Of a stretch of 64,000 bases of DNA, positions 1-10,775 are shown piece by piece. Positions within the stretch are counted from its first letter, which is position 1, and every line of letters starts with the position of its first letter. Origin of the DNA: Mycogone perniciosa (lineage: Eukaryota; Ascomycota; Sordariomycetes; Hypocreales; Hypocreaceae); the NCBI GenBank assembly GCA_025331125.1, contig JAOALB010000155.1, positions 1-64,000 on the forward strand, written 5' to 3'. The position numbers and the translations under genes were made by a program. A model generated the notes under the pieces. The model saw only the letters and a program-made list of their open reading frames with translations. It had not been told where the DNA came from and ran no database searches.

Positions 1-278
1 GTGCGTTGGAATGAAGGAATGTGTCATGTTGTGGAATGTGCCGTGATGTGGAATAATCCGTTACTGAGGTTGACAAATACACACCAACCTTCTTCCCTCT
101 TCAATATACGACCCCACCTGTAACTTTTGCAGTTGCTGAGGCGTATGGAGGTAACTGTTGGTTGCTTTCGACTGCTGGCATCATGCTCAGATGTGCTGCA
201 GTATCTCTTAGTCCCTACATTACCCAATTGCCGCTTCGTGGTTCTGTCAGGAGCGCGGTTCCCGCGCTCGATACAAGT

Positions 279-306
279 CGTTGTGTGTGTTTGTGTGTGT
301 GTTTGG
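279..306. repeat. TG dinucleotide microsatellite
   Basis: A TG-rich simple repeat, interrupted by TTT and ending in TTTGGG. The reading frames across it on both strands (about 75-100 codons) look like artefacts of the repeat. Nothing else in the first 570 bases looks like a gene. Confidence 0.8.
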
Positions 307-570
307 GAATATAATTTCCTTCTCCACAAACTGCATGATGCCTGGGATCCCTAAGATGAGATTGAGAAATCTATAATATAAGTAATTCCTGAGCTGGCAT
401 ACATACAAGTGGCGATATGTTGTTGAAGTTCAATGTTAGGATTCGGATCGTAAAACAGAAATAACAAAACAAACTTTTTTGAAGAAAAAAGAAAAGAAAA
501 AGGTCAACCACCATTGATTTGAGGTCTACCGAGAGAGAGACTCTAAGCTTTACCTGGTCTGTTGTAGTAG

Positions 571-1527
571 TTACAAATTCTTCGTAATACCAGGCTGAAT
601 CTCCTCTAAGATTGCGCTTAACTCGTTCCAGATCTTCTTGCCCGCCTTTTCGCCGTCTTCGCTCTCAACAAACGCCGATAAAGCCTCATCATTGGACTTT
701 CCATCAATCATATACTTACCATGTGAATCTTGGCCTGCCTCTGCAGCTGCTACTAGAGTTCGACTGCCCTCCTCTGTTGTGCGTGCCATGAAAAACTTCA
801 GGATTCCTAGCAACCAACCAGCGTCTCGAAAGAGTCCTGAATGGCATAGACCCGGACTGAGATAATTCACAATAACGTCTGATCCGTAAAGTTTAGATGC
901 AATTTGTCGAATAATGAGTATTTGAAGTAGCTTGCTTGTCGTGTAACGCCCTGCCATACCGCTTTTTGACTCCATATCCAGTGCCTTGAAGACGTTTGAC
1001 TCCTTCCACTCAGGGAATCTAGCCCAGGCGTGTGCTTCACTGGATACAATGGTGAGGCATGTCTTGGTGTCGAAATCTTTCGCCGTTGATCTTAGTTTCG
1101 GTAATAATAGCAATCCCAAAAGAAAAGTGCTAATCACGTTGACCGTGATAGTTCGTTCGTGACCCTCGGCAAGGCTATATATGTGTGTGGCAATACCCGC
1201 ACTCTCACACAAAACATCGATTCGATTCAAATTCGATGCGCGATTAACAAACGCTTTAACGGAGTCGTAAGACGAGAGATCGAGCGCCCAGACCTCCACT
1301 GCCAAATGGTCGCATTTCGTAGTGCTCTCGATGTCCTGCTTTGCCTCTTCACCAGCTTGGGTATTTCTTACGGCCAGAATGATTTTCGAGGCACCTAGAC
1401 GAGCAAAATGTCGAGCGGCCTCCTTTCCAAGTCCAGTATTGGAACCCGTGACGATAATAGTTTGGCCGACGAAGGACTTTTTCGGATAAGTCGGGGTAAC
1501 GAAAAGTTGAGAGTAGAGAAAGCCCAT
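571..1527 (-). CDS. Short-chain dehydrogenase/reductase (SDR)
   Basis: Single-exon frame of 318 aa. It is a classical NAD(P)-dependent SDR of the fungal retinol-dehydrogenase/WW-oxidoreductase-like type. The N-terminus carries the Rossmann motif TGSNTGLG (about residues 27-34), and the catalytic pair is YTTSK near residue 196. The usual NNAG motif reads ESAG (LCESAGIA), so the normally conserved Asn is Ser; the fold should survive. The length is normal for the family. It reads in the same direction as the DUF4267 gene and the prenyltransferase, so it could be a tailoring oxidoreductase of the putative terpenoid cluster. That role is inference from position; the substrate cannot be predicted. 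Confidence 0.85.
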   Translation of the reverse strand: MGFLYSQLFVTPTYPKKSFVGQTIIVTGSNTGLGKEAARHFARLGASKIILAVRNTQAGEEAKQDIESTTKCDHLAVEVWALDLSSYDSVKAFVNRASNLNRIDVLCESAGIATHIYSLAEGHERTITVNVISTFLLGLLLLPKLRSTAKDFDTKTCLTIVSSEAHAWARFPEWKESNVFKALDMESKSGMAGRYTTSKLLQILIIRQIASKLYGSDVIVNYLSPGLCHSGLFRDAGWLLGILKFFMARTTEEGSRTLVAAAEAGQDSHGKYMIDGKSNDEALSAFVESEDGEKAGKKIWNELSAILEEIQPGITKNL

Positions 1528-1876
1528 ATTTGTATTAAAAAGAGAGATGGTATCGTAAAGGTGTTGTCCGAGAGCTCGATGAGCTTTGGGGTATGAAGAG
1601 AAGGGTGAAGGAGTCAGGGTGAAATAGCTAGCAGGTGGTAGGGGAGGAGTCTTTAATAATTCCCATTTCTATACTTGAAAATTCTATTAAGGCCAATCAG
1701 TATAGCTTTATGGAATATTTGAAGCTTAGTAATGCGATATCTAGCTAATGTATATACTAATTAAAATATTTTTATTTTACCTTCATCCTCAGTTTGTTAT
1801 AGCATATTGAAAAGGCTGTGCTTTTGGTGCAACATGCTGGCGACGTTGGGGTGGAAGCGACGTTCTGGTGGACTAC

Positions 1877-2416
1877 TTAGGAACTCTTATACGATAGACA
1901 CCATGATCCACAACCCAGCCATATCAGTGCCCTCAGCAGATGAACTTTCACACCCTTTTTACCCAAGTCCATCTCTGTCCCAGGTACCAAGTGAGTAGTA
2001 TACCGCCAGACCAGAACCGCGTCCACAATCGCCGTTAGCGACTCCGCCGACATTGCAACTCCTACGCATCGCTGCGCTGTCAGACGTGCTATAGGCGAAA
2101 CTGTACACTCAGGTGCAAGCTGCCAGTACGCCGTGAGAGACAGGACCGAGAGGCCAGTTACAAAATGGCGGGTGCCAATTGTGTGGATGTAAAAGAGAGT
2201 CCTGAAGTCATCTTGGACTCGTGGCGAGTCATCCGAATGATCGGAATCGATCTTCTTCGCAAGTGCTTTCGCGGAAGAAGCGCCTGAGAGCTCAATACCC
2301 TGTTCTTGTGCTGTTCGAGTAGGTGAGATGAAGCTGTAAAGGCCGGAACCGAAACGTCCACCGCCGATTATGGTGCTGAGGATTGGGAGGATACATTCTG
2401 GTTGAGGGAAACTCAT
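1877..2416 (-). CDS. DUF4267-like small membrane protein
   Basis: Intronless 179-aa frame. It starts with a hydrophobic stretch and a Gly-rich turn (IIGGGRFGSGLY). It has further hydrophobic segments around residues 80-100 (RHFVTGLSVLSLTAYW), 115-135 and at the C-terminus (LLRALIWLGCGSWCLSY). This layout matches the fungal DUF4267 family of four-helix membrane proteins, often found in secondary-metabolite neighbourhoods and of unknown biochemical role. A polar insert at residues 45-70 (SSAKALAKKIDSDHSDDSP) is probably a loop. Family assignment is from pattern memory, and the role in the adjacent cluster is inferred. Confidence 0.65.
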   Translation of the reverse strand: MSFPQPECILPILSTIIGGGRFGSGLYSFISPTRTAQEQGIELSGASSAKALAKKIDSDHSDDSPRVQDDFRTLFYIHTIGTRHFVTGLSVLSLTAYWQLAPECTVSPIARLTAQRCVGVAMSAESLTAIVDAVLVWRYTTHLVPGTEMDLGKKGVKVHLLRALIWLGCGSWCLSYKSS

Positions 2417-3346
2417 GGTTGAAGCAGACTTTCAAGGTTTTTACTGTACTCCCGATATCCAAGTTCAATTTAGACGTAGGCTCAAGATGACAACCACTCT
2501 ACTAAGCGACATCGCAGTGTCTTATACGAGTATGCAGCTTGCTCGAGGCTATTTCAGACCTACCCCCCGGGCGTATTTTCTCTCTTCTTCAGGGCTCCAT
2601 TTCCCCCTGAACGTTCACCGCTGTGCTCCACTGCCCATCGCTTGTAGCACATGCCTTGAGAGGCGGCCCATGTCAGCTCCCAGATCTCCATACTCGTACT
2701 TGAGGTGATTTAGCCCGTGGGATTCCCCTAGTGTTGGTGCATGACACTAGGGGTGGAGGCGACTAGTTGGACTAGGATAACTTATTCCAAAGATCTCATG
2801 AGATATTGTACTCAGCGGGTTGACCGCCGAGTATAACATAAGATATTACCTAGTTAATATGGCTTATTAAATGGGTACTACTCCATATAAGGAGTACATC
2901 AATGCTCGGGCTCTAAAATGCGCCCGCCACTGGGCCAATATAAGCCGCCCTAATTATCTACTTCCATCGTACGGAGTACTCTGTACGACTAATCCATATT
3001 ACATCTCAACAACCTTATCACGATAGCGACCTATCTCATTGGCAATACATAAATTTAGTAATGAAAAAGAGGAAAAAGTAGAGCAGCTTTAGCTGGGGCC
3101 TCTAACTATTTTCGACGGCTTCTAAATTTTTGAACGTTTGATATTGGGAGGTAGGGACATCTGGTTTATGCTAATATAGAAAGTTAACAGAGTAGAAGGA
3201 AAGTTGTGCTTGCAGTAGCTATTCATTTATTTTTAGCGCTTGTGAATTTACTGAGTGTACAAGGTATTGCCGCAATCCAGGAAGAATCTCCATGAGCACT
3301 CTATTTGAGAATTATACTCGAACGCCTCTTAAACCATATCCTAAAC
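2417..3346. other. Gene-free, AT-rich interval
   Basis: No convincing gene. A short plus-strand frame at 2415-2708 overlaps the promoter side of the DUF4267 gene and has no recognisable features. Copies of the TACGGAGTA-type motif occur near 2970-2990. The stretch 2830-3200 is AT-rich and runs into the prenyltransferase 3' end. Confidence 0.6.
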
Positions 3347-4675
3347 CTATGAATCTCCTTGACCTTTAATAGATAACGAAGACAGTATCTTTCGGAGGCC
3401 AATATTCTCAACGTGAGTAAAGTCTTCGATGGCTTGTATTTCCTGCTCGATTTCTGCCTCGAGATGGAAAAGAAAGTCTTTGGTATGGCGAATCGAGCCG
3501 TTTTCTCGCATAGCTTCCAGGATATGTTTCTTCATAACGTCTGGCATGGATCCTTGAGCCGCCCGCTGATGAAGCATTGAGGTCACGGTAAAATCCTCGG
3601 GCGAGTGACGCAGGAGATGAATTAGTGGCATCGACATCTTACCCTCGTCCAGATCTTCACAATAACCCTTTTGCGCGGTGTACTTATATCCATTAGTTAT
3701 AGTCTCGTATTTCTTGATCGATGGAAACACCAACTTCTTGGGACATCAGGTTTTGATAGTCATCCCTGATTTGAAAATACTGGCTAAGAAGTTTGACAAA
3801 CCGACTAAGGTCGTGGTTCCTGACTCACTACTCAGCAATCCTTATCTGGCAAATGTTTGGATCAACTCACCGAATTATTGATGTGGTTTGAAGGCACATT
3901 AATCTAACAGCCAGCGTGAATAAACCTCCTGTTTCTAAAAAAGAAAAACCAGTAAGCGCGCTGTCCGTGCGGAACATTTAATGGAATCATCCTTACTCTT
4001 TTCTATCATGTCCAAATACTGCGTTATCGTTGGACAGTCGAAATTGTCACGCCACCAAAGGTCTGCCTGCTGCCCAATGTGCAGGTTCTTAACCTCCTCT
4101 GGAAAGGAAATGTCAATATTCGCTTCTTTACGAGTTTGCGGGATAAAATGGTTTGCATACCGATAAATGCATCGACAGAACCGGGCGTGGGTAATTTGAG
4201 GACTTCAGAGAAAGCCAAAGTAAAGGTAAAAGTGGCGGAGTTGATCGTCTGCCCCAACCCAAAGATGCCATGAGCGGTAGACCGTCCGCGGCGCAGTTGG
4301 GAACTGTCTTCGATATCGTCGAGGCTGATCAAAGTTAGCTGTCATTCCCTGTTGGGAATGGTGTGATGATACTCACAGAAGTGATGAGTTGTGTAGCAGA
4401 TTTACGACGTTCGATATTGCATTGAGATGCTCTGCGTCCAAAGAAAACCACAGGTTCAGAGCCCGAATGAATGTATCTCGAATGCCTTTGGAAGGCAGAC
4501 TTGCTATGTACCGATAAGGGGCTGACACGAGCTGGAAAGAAATTGTTAGAATGGTTCTTATCAGCGGTCAGGAAGGTTTCCATGCGTTAGTGCTAGAGAG
4601 GATATCAGGCACAGTGTGTGTGTCATTGTGCCCTTCATCTGAGTGGCCGTTCATCCGGGATGGCTCAATCATCAT
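3347..4675 (-). CDS. Stand-alone GGPP-synthase-type prenyltransferase (PT domain of chimeric terpene synthases)
   Basis: Seven exons by eye: 4675-4613, 4531-4377, 4324-4161, 4098-3997, 3934-3871, 3819-3735, 3682-3347. They join in frame to 322 aa. The enzyme condenses IPP with allylic diphosphates (GGPP or GFPP). Visible motifs are PYRYIASLPSKG (residues 26-37), the first Asp-rich motif DDIED (75-79) followed by SSQLRRGR, KTGGLF, the second Asp-rich motif DDYQN (202-206), and KGYCEDLDEGK. The sequence resembles the C-terminal half of fusicoccadiene-synthase-type chimeras more than housekeeping GGPP synthase (recall, not search). The start is the ATG at 4675; exon 1 encodes only 21 residues and is the least certain part. 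The matching cyclase half lies at 6843-7990 on the same strand, with the aldolase gene between. Confidence 0.85.
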
Positions 4676-5509
4676 TTTGGACTACTTTGAAAAGCCGATT
4701 GCTTTCCGCTATAATAAAAAAGCTGACTGCTCTTAGCGATTTATCATTGCTTTTGAGTCTTGTTCGTACTTCTTCCCTTCAATGGTGCTTGCTGAGGCTT
4801 GTCTTGCTAGGTCTTACGTCGAGTAAGATGATGCTGCCTGGTGCTCCTTTGTTCCCACCCAGATGGTGACTACTGTTACTTCTAAAGCAAAGTCAAACTA
4901 AGAAACCATGCTTGGGCGAATTACGAATCTCTGTTACTGGGCAGTGATTGTATTTGGCTATTACTCCGAGGGTCATATACTAATCCTTTGCATAAGTCGG
5001 AAAAGACACAACTTGGGACATTCTCCACCAACTGAGCGACCCCTGTTAGTTTGGTACATTGAGAGCAAGGGTACTCCGTAGGTTTTCTTTCTATTCACGG
5101 TACTCCGTAATACATTGACAGATACCTGCCGATTGGGCAATAGCGATGTTTTCTTTTTCTTACGAGCTGCGTCTTTTTTGCGGTTTCTGCAAATATCCTT
5201 GTCAGTTTCGTGTTCTACTTACATGATGATGGAGGTGCTTTCGCCCCAGTTCCTAGCTAGCTTCAATTGAGAGAGTTATACTTCGTATACGAGAATGGCT
5301 GTTACGCTCCGCGGCTAGGTCTAACAAGGCACAGATATCCTCCTGCGCTAATTTGCGATTCTCTCCTAATCTATCAGCCGCTATTTAAAGCGATCGAACA
5401 AGCAATATCTCCGTCATTCCCTCTTGACTCGGAGCATTTATTCAAAGTCTACACTATTAAACACAGGAGGCAAAAAGTCATTTTTGGCTTGGCAAAGCTT
5501 TCATCAACC
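4676..5509. promoter_or_regulatory. Shared upstream region of prenyltransferase and aldolase
   Basis: 834 bp between divergently transcribed starts, with no convincing coding content. Plus-strand frames at 4551-4869 are shadows of prenyltransferase exon 1. Two TACTCCGTA-type motifs lie near 5070-5110. An open frame continues upstream of the aldolase ATG (from 5267), but it lies in what should be 5' leader. Confidence 0.5.
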
Positions 5510-6544
5510 ATGTCCTCCGTTCTAAACTCCGTCAGAGACTCAAGCAAATTCAGCGATATGCGAGATTATATGGCGCCTTCACTGTTCCAACCTCACCGTG
5601 TCCGACAGGCCATACGAGATGCACACGAGAAAAGGATCCCCCCCTTGATCGGCTACTACGCAGGCCTTACTTCTGTTCCAATTACCCGCTTCTGCGCCCC
5701 CATGGGCTTTGATTGTATTTGGATCGACTGGGAGCATACGTCGTGTAATGTGGAGACGATGACAACTGTATGTAGTCTAACTACCTAGGTAGTTTGAAAT
5801 CAGATATAAGAAGAACGCTAATAATGTTGCCAAGATCGTACATGAAACTGCTTTCATGAGTGGAGGCCGAACTATTCCTTGGGTCCGGTAAGTGCGGTTA
5901 TTTTGCCTTCTATCATTTGGCTTACATGACTAACTAAACTAAGCGTTCCTGGCCATGACCATGCCGCAATCGGGTTCGCTCTGGACGCAGGTGCTTCCAT
6001 TGTCATTCCCCAGGTCGACACAGTTGAACAAGCACGATTTGTTGTAAACGCTACCAAGTTTGGAGCGAGCCGAGGGGGCACGCGATCGGTCCCGCCGTTC
6101 CGATATGTGCCCGGTCTTACAGACGGACGCATTGATACCCAGAAAGATATCTGGCACAACTTAAATGACCAGGCAGCCATTATGATCCAGGTCGAATCCT
6201 TGCAGGGGATCGAAAATCTAGATGAAATATTGACAGAAGTTCCGGATATCGACATGGTCTGGCTGGGCTCGATTGATGCACGCGTCAGCATGGACCTGCC
6301 AACACGATGGGACCCTGCAGTCAAGGAGTCACGTTGGCTGGAAGCCTTGGAGAAGTTTCATGCAACGCTTAAAAAGCACGATAAGCCCTATGCCGGTTTC
6401 GCTTTTGGAGCGGGCAAGGATCTACAGAAAGTCACAGCCGGTATGTCGATGTTCCTCATCACGTCAGACACCGAGCAATTGATGCGCATGAAAGTACAAC
6501 TTGGAGAGGCAAGATCCATGCTAGCATCGGAGTCTGACGCGTGA
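5510..6544 (+). CDS. HpcH/HpaI-family class II aldolase (pyruvate/PEP-type)
   Basis: Three exons, 5510-5767, 5835-5887 and 5944-6544, give 303 aa. Members cleave or form C-C bonds between pyruvate (or a related 2-oxo acid) and an aldehyde, using a divalent metal. Seen: DWEH near the end of exon 1; the catalytic Arg region GGTRSVPP; a metal-ligand Glu in IQVES; and a metal-ligand Asp in GSIDARVS. The start is the ATG at 5510 with context CAACCATG; the frame stays open upstream to 5267, but that lies in leader sequence. The gene sits on the opposite strand between the two separated halves of a chimeric-type terpene synthase. With the ThDP decarboxylase it gives the cluster two pyruvate-chemistry enzymes. 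Substrate unknown. Confidence 0.85.
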
Positions 6545-6613
6545 CATGGTTGTATCGCCGACGAAAATTCTCCCTCAAGACATTCCCGAATCCCGATGGA
6601 ACAAAGCTATAAC

Positions 6614-6745
6614 TACGGAGTACGGAGTAATACGGAGTATTAATAGCCGAGACATTAGTGCCAAACTAAGTACTTTGTTTCAATGTTCCAAGGAGTCTAC
6701 TCTGACTAGAGCTGAATTCGCATAGTAGTACTCCGTACTCCGTAC
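6614..6745. repeat. Inverted TACGGAGTA motif arrays
   Basis: Three head-to-tail copies of the TACGGAGTA motif (6614-6640) face two copies in inverted orientation (TACTCCGTA, 6727-6745) about 86 bp away. They lie between the convergent 3' ends of the aldolase and cyclase genes. The arrangement could fold into a stem-loop or be the decayed ends of a small element. Confidence 0.6.
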
Positions 6746-6842
6746 ATCCACTCATGTTCATGATTACGAAGACAATCATCTCTTCCTTATCCTATTTACT
6801 TCGTACAAACACATCATATGGTGGGGTACATATGATCTCCCT

Positions 6843-7990
6843 TCAAAGTTTATAGCGATCACATGTGGAACTCCAATAAGAATTACCCCCCGCCATGATT
6901 TCCATGCTCATCACGTAGCGGCGAAGACTATCACTGATTCCTTGCTGGTTGCATTCCCATTCAGACCTTTTTTGCTGAAAGTTGGACTCAACTGTCAGGA
7001 TATGTTGCTTCAGAAGCTCTTTAGCCTCGCCAGGTCTCACGTTCCTTTCCTTCATCAAGACAGCCACGGCATTTCTGTGGGGGAGGCCTGAATAGCCCGC
7101 GATACTTTGCGCCCGGACTTCTTTGTCCCAGCTCCAGTAATCATTAGTAAGGCCTGCAATTTCGCCAATAAGGAGCTCTAGCGGTTGAATAGATTCAAGC
7201 TCCTCCACCGTGAGCCGAATATCCATCGCGAAACGAATTATGGCCATCAGAATCCTAGGATCGGTCAGCCACTTGGTCACAGATAAGCAATCTCCGTGTT
7301 AGCTTGCCAGTAGCCGCAATTGGGGATTCGATAAGGAACCCATTCCGCCATCGTCACGAATTCCTTTTCGCTGCTGTCGACGGCTTTGAGGTAATTTTCG
7401 TATTCAATGCAGACTTGAATCGCCGCCTCTGGATCCGTAGCGATGAACTTCTGCAAGAAGCCTGCCAGTTGAAGATGTTTGGCATTGCTCAATTGAGGAA
7501 GTTCTTTCCCGCTCACAGAAAGACGGAATACCGAAATGAGATCGTCGTGGGCATCGTTTGTCTAGTAAGGTCAGGAATCCCAAAGAGAACAACTTGATGT
7601 GACTTGGTTCAGTCCAATAGATGTGCACACACACCTGCTTAAAACCCATCCCGTCAACGGCATCTGTTTCAGGTTTTAGCCACTACTAGAAATTTCAGGC
7701 AATTCTGAATTACCATCATGAAGAAGGCCTAGATCATTGAGAAACGTAGCCATGCCCAGTCGCTCCGGTAGACATTCTGCACATGCGAGGGCAGAAAAGT
7801 TACCCGTTTTGTTTGTAGTCAAGACAGCATTAGGTTGGCTTTGTCCCAAAACCACAAGGAGCTTGGCTGCTGCTGCGTCTGCGATTTCTTGGTTCTTGTG
7901 TATTCTCACAGCAAGAGTCGTGAAACACTCTGGCGCCAAAGTACGGTCTGCAGGCACCGAGAAGAGGTAGAGCCCGTCCGTGGCTGTCAT
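6843..7990 (-). CDS. Stand-alone class I terpene cyclase (TC domain of chimeric terpene synthases)
   Basis: Four exons, 7990-7714, 7663-7635, 7561-7308 and 7254-6843, give 323 aa. The enzyme ionises a prenyl diphosphate and cyclises it to a di- or sesterterpene (chain length not predictable). Seen: ECFTTLAVRIHK near the N-terminus; the metal motif DDAVD (92-96), which forms only when the first intron is spliced; VPYRIPNCGYW (177-187); the NSE triad NDYWSWDKE (224-232); and the terminal NSYWSSTCDRYKL. In fusicoccadiene-synthase-type chimeras a linker and prenyltransferase follow this terminal motif; here a TGA stops three codons after DR. The third intron (7307-7255) uses a GC donor (GCAAGC) with branch point GCTGAC. 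All catalytic motifs are intact, so the protein is probably active using substrate from the separate prenyltransferase. Confidence 0.87.
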
Positions 7991-8815
7991 CGTGATTCTG
8001 GCACTGACGAAAGGATGAGATGATGGACTGACGCTCTACACCTTTCAGTGAGCAAACAATTCATCACCCAATTTCCAAGTCCGTTAGATCTTAAAAGTCT
8101 TTATACTAAAGGGGTACTTATGACTATAAATATATGGTCTAGCTAATTCTTACCAACACTAATTATTACCCCGGCTCTGAGTTAAACTGCACCGTATCCT
8201 TTCGGTAAATTCGTCAAGCTAGGTATATTAAGGAAAGGAGGCAAGGGCGCTGGAATCACCCTTCATAACATGTGACATAGAAAAGCGGTGATCGTGCCTG
8301 GTGGAGTACGACATTATCTTTGGCGATTCCGATTTGCACACAAATTTACCATCTCTATTTAGAAATCAACCCCAACCTTGCCCCGAACTCTCTAACGCCA
8401 CGCCCTCTCACTAAACAGGTACGTAACATAACATAGACTAATCACAATACGCCAATTACAAGAGAAAATGGGGTTGGTGCATGGGATGTGGAATGACAAC
8501 TGATATGCAAATGGAGATATATGCGTGTGTAAATAAGTATGAGTATTGTTCTATCTTTAGTGTAGTAGCTAGTGCTCACTCAGCGCTAACTATCACCCTG
8601 GCTCTGAGTTGTACTTTCCGAAAACTAATTGTATCTTACGAGTACGTGAAACATCCTTGCGTGAATCCAATGTAGAAGTGTCAGTGGTCCATACCCTTTT
8701 CATTAGGAGCGTACACACAACCCTAGACAAATCCCCAAAGAAAAGGTGTATGCGTTGACATTGTGAAGCCGGATCCAAACTCCTTTTCTTGAAAACTTCA
8801 CTGGTACTGATCGCA
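7991..8815. promoter_or_regulatory. Bidirectional promoter of cyclase and P450 with a diverged direct repeat
   Basis: 825 bp between the divergent cyclase and P450 starts. Two 27-nt direct repeats sharing the core GGCTCTGAGTT lie at 8157-8183 and 8584-8610. They match at 23 of 27 positions and all four differences are transitions. They could bind a cluster regulator or be remains of a duplication. No coding gene is seen here. Confidence 0.5.
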
Positions 8816-10775
8816 ATGGCGTCCCCAGTTTACCGGTCGCTTCAAGAGGTCCTTTGGCAGGTTCCCCTTCAAACCTTCTTTGGCGTGTTTGTGGCTTTGG
8901 TATGCTTTTGAAGAGCTTTTTCGAACGTTTCTAACCACCTGTAGATTCCGGTGGCTTTGTTATCCGTCGTCTCCTATCGATTACTTTTTCACCCGCTAAC
9001 TCGGTTCCCTGGCCCAGTACTTGCTGCAGTGTCTGAGGTGTGTATGTGTCTTAAGATGTTAATAGAGCGATGTTGACATAGCTGTAGTTGTGGTACATTC
9101 GAAAATTCTTCACGGGCTACGCTCATCTCTCCATTACGGAGCTTCACAGGCAGTACGGTATGAGTAGAGGAGGACATTGTGGCTAGAGACTACAAATTGC
9201 AAGTGAATACTAACGGGCAAGCAGGTCATGTCGTGAGAATTGGTCCAAACGAACTTTCCTTCGACACGATCGAGGCACAAAATGACATTTACAATCCCTC
9301 TGGAAAGTCGTTTGCAAAGTGCGGTATCATCGAAAATGCCGCCACCAAAAGTTACTTTAAACCGGGAAACCTGTTCACGTTCCCAACTGGGCAGTACCAT
9401 CAACAGATGCGAAGAACCATTGGCCGTGCTTTCACACCCAAATCACTGGTGGAACAGGAGGAGTTTTTCCATACACATATTGATAAAATGGCTGATAGGC
9501 TAACTCACGCATCTCAGCAAAGTGAGGTGGTTGACCTTCACGACTTGATGGTCTTCGTCGCTTGGGATATTGTGGGAGATCTTGCATTTGGGGAATCTCT
9601 CGGAGCGTTGGATAATGGTAAATATTCGACTTCAAGAACAATAACGATTCAATGTCTGACTGAATCATAGGTGAGAACGATCCCTGGCTTCTCCAGGTCT
9701 CGAAACACGTTCCCGCCATGATGAAAGTTGGTGAACTGTTGGATGCACTCCCTATTCAGTTTGCTATCCGGTTGGCCTTTGGCACTCTTAACCTTCCGCT
9801 GGCAAAACATCGTGCTTTCTGCATGTCCAAGCTTCAAAGGTGAGACAATATTGGAAATTTACTCGATGACCTGTGACTGAAATACTCTAAATAATAGGCG
9901 TCTGGCTACTGTTACTCATAGAAAAGACTTTGTGTCATATATTCAAGGCCGGATACCTGAGGACCAACTCTTAAGCGAGATGTCTATGTTGGTGTAAGTA
10001 TCACGGCGGAGAAAGCCCATCTCAGACCGTTAACTTCGCTGACTATTCTTCAGTTTGGCTGGCAGTGAAACCTCTTCCACAGTGGGAACAGCGATATTCT
10101 ATCATTTGATTCGCTCCCCAAAACGCTACCGTCGACTACAAGAAGAACTAAATCTGGCCTTTTCTTCAGCTGATGAAATAAACGGGCCTGCACTCAGCTC
10201 CCTTCCTTTCTTGAATGCAGTTGTAGATGAGGGCTTACGGATCGCGCCGTCCGTGCCCGGGATGCTTAGGAGAGCCTCTCCTGGGGCTGTCGTTGATGGT
10301 AGTTATGTGCCTCTTGGAGTAGGTCTTCCAAGTTTCCAGCGATATACGGAAAGTTTTAACGTGATACGCCATAGACTACCGTAAGTTGCAGCATCTGGGC
10401 TATGCACCACTCAGATGCCTACTTCGAAAAACCGGACATTTTCCTCCCTGAACGCTGGTTAGATCCGGCGAGCAAGGATACCAGACAGGCCAATCGTGCT
10501 TTTTCTGTCGGATCAAGATCTTGCATTGGAAGAGAGTATGAACGCAATCCCTATACATGCAGATCTTTTTCAAAACTAATGTTTGTATTTGCAACAGGAT
10601 GGCGATGACAGAATTGCGGTTGGTTCTTGCTAAGCTTGTGTATAGGTTCGATATGGAACTTGTGAACACGGACTTGGACTGGCAAGCAAAGGCAAAGTGG
10701 TATTGGATTTGGACAGACTCCGCCCTGCCCATCAGAGTTCGGCCATGTACAAAATTTTCTTCTGCTTCGAAATAG
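8816..10775 (+). CDS. Cytochrome P450 monooxygenase
   Basis: Nine exons: 8816-8899, 8945-9037, 9088-9157, 9225-9617, 9671-9839, 9898-9993, 10054-10318, 10375-10535, 10598-10775. They join to 502 aa, the normal size for a membrane-anchored fungal P450. Seen: an N-terminal hydrophobic anchor, the proline hinge HPLTRFPGP, the I-helix AGSETSS, the K-helix ExxR (EGLR), PERW, and the heme loop FSVGSRSCIG with its Cys ligand. It resembles the benzoate-hydroxylase/pisatin-demethylase-like P450s common in biosynthetic clusters. It is divergent from the terpene cyclase across a shared promoter, which suggests it oxidises the terpene skeleton (inference). Confidence 0.93.

Noticed and set aside
24..354. 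Frames of 75-101 codons at the left edge on both strands
   Set aside because: They run through a TG repeat and have no domain features.
5267..5509. N-terminal extension of the aldolase from an earlier in-frame ATG
   Set aside because: The 81 extra residues are not protein-like for the family and the 5510 ATG has better context and fits the family start.
3347..7990. One giant gene joining cyclase and prenyltransferase by a 2.2 kb intron
   Set aside because: Introns here are about 45-90 nt, the cyclase has a stop right after its terminal motif, and the gap holds a complete gene on the other strand.
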